From: an uncultured Nitrospirota bacterium
Lineage (GTDB): Bacteria > Nitrospinota > Nitrospinia > SZUA-224
NCBI GenBank assembly: GCA_913009285.1
Contig: CAJVYE010000049.1
Location: 1-7,095, forward strand
Length of the DNA stretch: 7,095 bases
Direction: 5' to 3'
Position numbers and translations under genes: made by a program
Notes under the pieces: generated by a model
Database searches by the model: none
What the model was told of the DNA's origin: nothing
Seen by the model: the letters and a program-made list of their open reading frames with translations, nothing else
Shown: positions 6,732 through 7,095 of the stretch, in pieces
Numbering within the stretch: position 1 is the stretch's first letter
Layout: every line of letters begins with the position of its first letter

Positions 6732-7095
6732 CTACCTTAATTTTTCATAAATCTCCTCAAACTGTCCTGCAATATCTTTGAATACCTTTAATACTTGAGG
6801 GTCAAAATGAGTTGGCATTGTACGGCTATCACCTTCGGTTATGATCTTGTAAGCCGTATCATGGTCAAACGATGGCTTATAAATACGCTTATTTCTCAGG
6901 GCATCATACTGGTCTGCAATGCTCACGATCCTCCCTTCTATAGGGATATCCTCAGCTTTGAGTCCTTTAGGATATCCACTCCCATCCCACCTCTCGTGAT
7001 GGGTGAGGGCAATAGATGATGCAAGACAAAGACGTGGGGAATCACCGAGTATCTTTACCCCATAATAGGTATGTTTCTTCATGATATAAAATTCC
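6732..7095 (-). CDS. HD-GYP domain c-di-GMP phosphodiesterase, C-terminal part, cut by window edge
   Basis: The frame is open through the right edge (EFYI before the first internal Met), so the N-terminus, including the first HD pair and any sensory or receiver domain, is outside. Visible motifs in order are [29 protein letters not shown] with the diagnostic HHE and GYP residues, [31 protein letters not shown] and [11 protein letters not shown]. These define the metal-dependent HD-GYP subclass that hydrolyses cyclic di-GMP. The end EIYEKLR with a TAG stop at 6734-6732 looks natural. The family is commonly fused to an N-terminal receiver, so the gene may be a two-component output protein. It precedes the receiver remnant on the same strand, which suggests an ancestral signalling cluster now split by the palindromic element. 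Confidence 0.93.
   Translation of the reverse strand, partial: EFYIMKKHTYYGVKILGDSPRLCLASSIALTHHERWDGSGYPKGLKAEDIPIEGRIVSIADQYDALRNKRIYKPSFDHDTAYKIITEGDSRTMPTHFDPQVLKVFKDIAGQFEEIYEKLR

Noticed and set aside
6795..7019. Plus-strand open frame of 74 codons opposite the HD-GYP gene
   Set aside because: It is antisense to a clear HD-GYP domain and shows no recognisable motif.

Overview
The window holds part of a bacterial chromosome. It is AT-rich, with many AGA/AGG and ATA codons, and its gene content fits a Gram-negative environmental lineage such as Nitrospirota, Desulfobacterota or the anammox-type Planctomycetota. That placement is a guess from codon style, the PrkA subtype and the CACAAAG-rich palindrome; no marker gene fixes it.

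Layout. (1) Positions 1-437, minus strand: the first 145 codons of trpE (anthranilate synthase component I), running off the left edge. (2) Positions 438-724: a divergent, very AT-rich intergenic region with two stacked candidate promoters for the rightward operon and several short perfect palindromes. (3) Positions 725-5463, plus strand: a compact operon of prkA (AAA+ / serine kinase-like protein), a DUF444 (YeaH/YhbH) von Willebrand-A-like protein, and a SpoVR/YcgB-family protein. The genes are 15 bp apart and then overlap by 4 bp. (4) Positions 5467-6432, plus strand: a zinc-dependent medium-chain dehydrogenase starting at TTG 3 bp after spoVR, so probably the fourth gene of the transcript. 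(5) Positions 6407-6616, minus strand: the C-terminal half of a response-regulator receiver domain with its phosphorylation half gone. (6) Positions 6615-6731: a ~117-bp near-perfect palindrome with 30-bp perfect inner arms made of 9-bp CACAAAGG-type units. It lies exactly between the receiver remnant and the next gene. (7) Positions 6732-7095, minus strand: the C-terminal end of an HD-GYP c-di-GMP phosphodiesterase, running off the right edge.

How it fits together. prkA-yeaH-spoVR is a widely conserved but poorly understood trio. In E. coli, yeaG-yeaH belongs to the nitrogen-starvation/stationary-phase response. In Bacillus, the homologues are linked to sporulation. Here all three sit in one transcription unit, with a probable oxidoreductase translationally attached. 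The most interesting points are a cysteine in place of the last Walker A glycine of PrkA, a possible Cys/His metal site in the same protein, and the dehydrogenase coupling. At the right end, a MITE-like palindrome marks the breakpoint of a decapitated receiver gene. No CRISPR array, tRNA, rRNA or intact transposase gene was seen.
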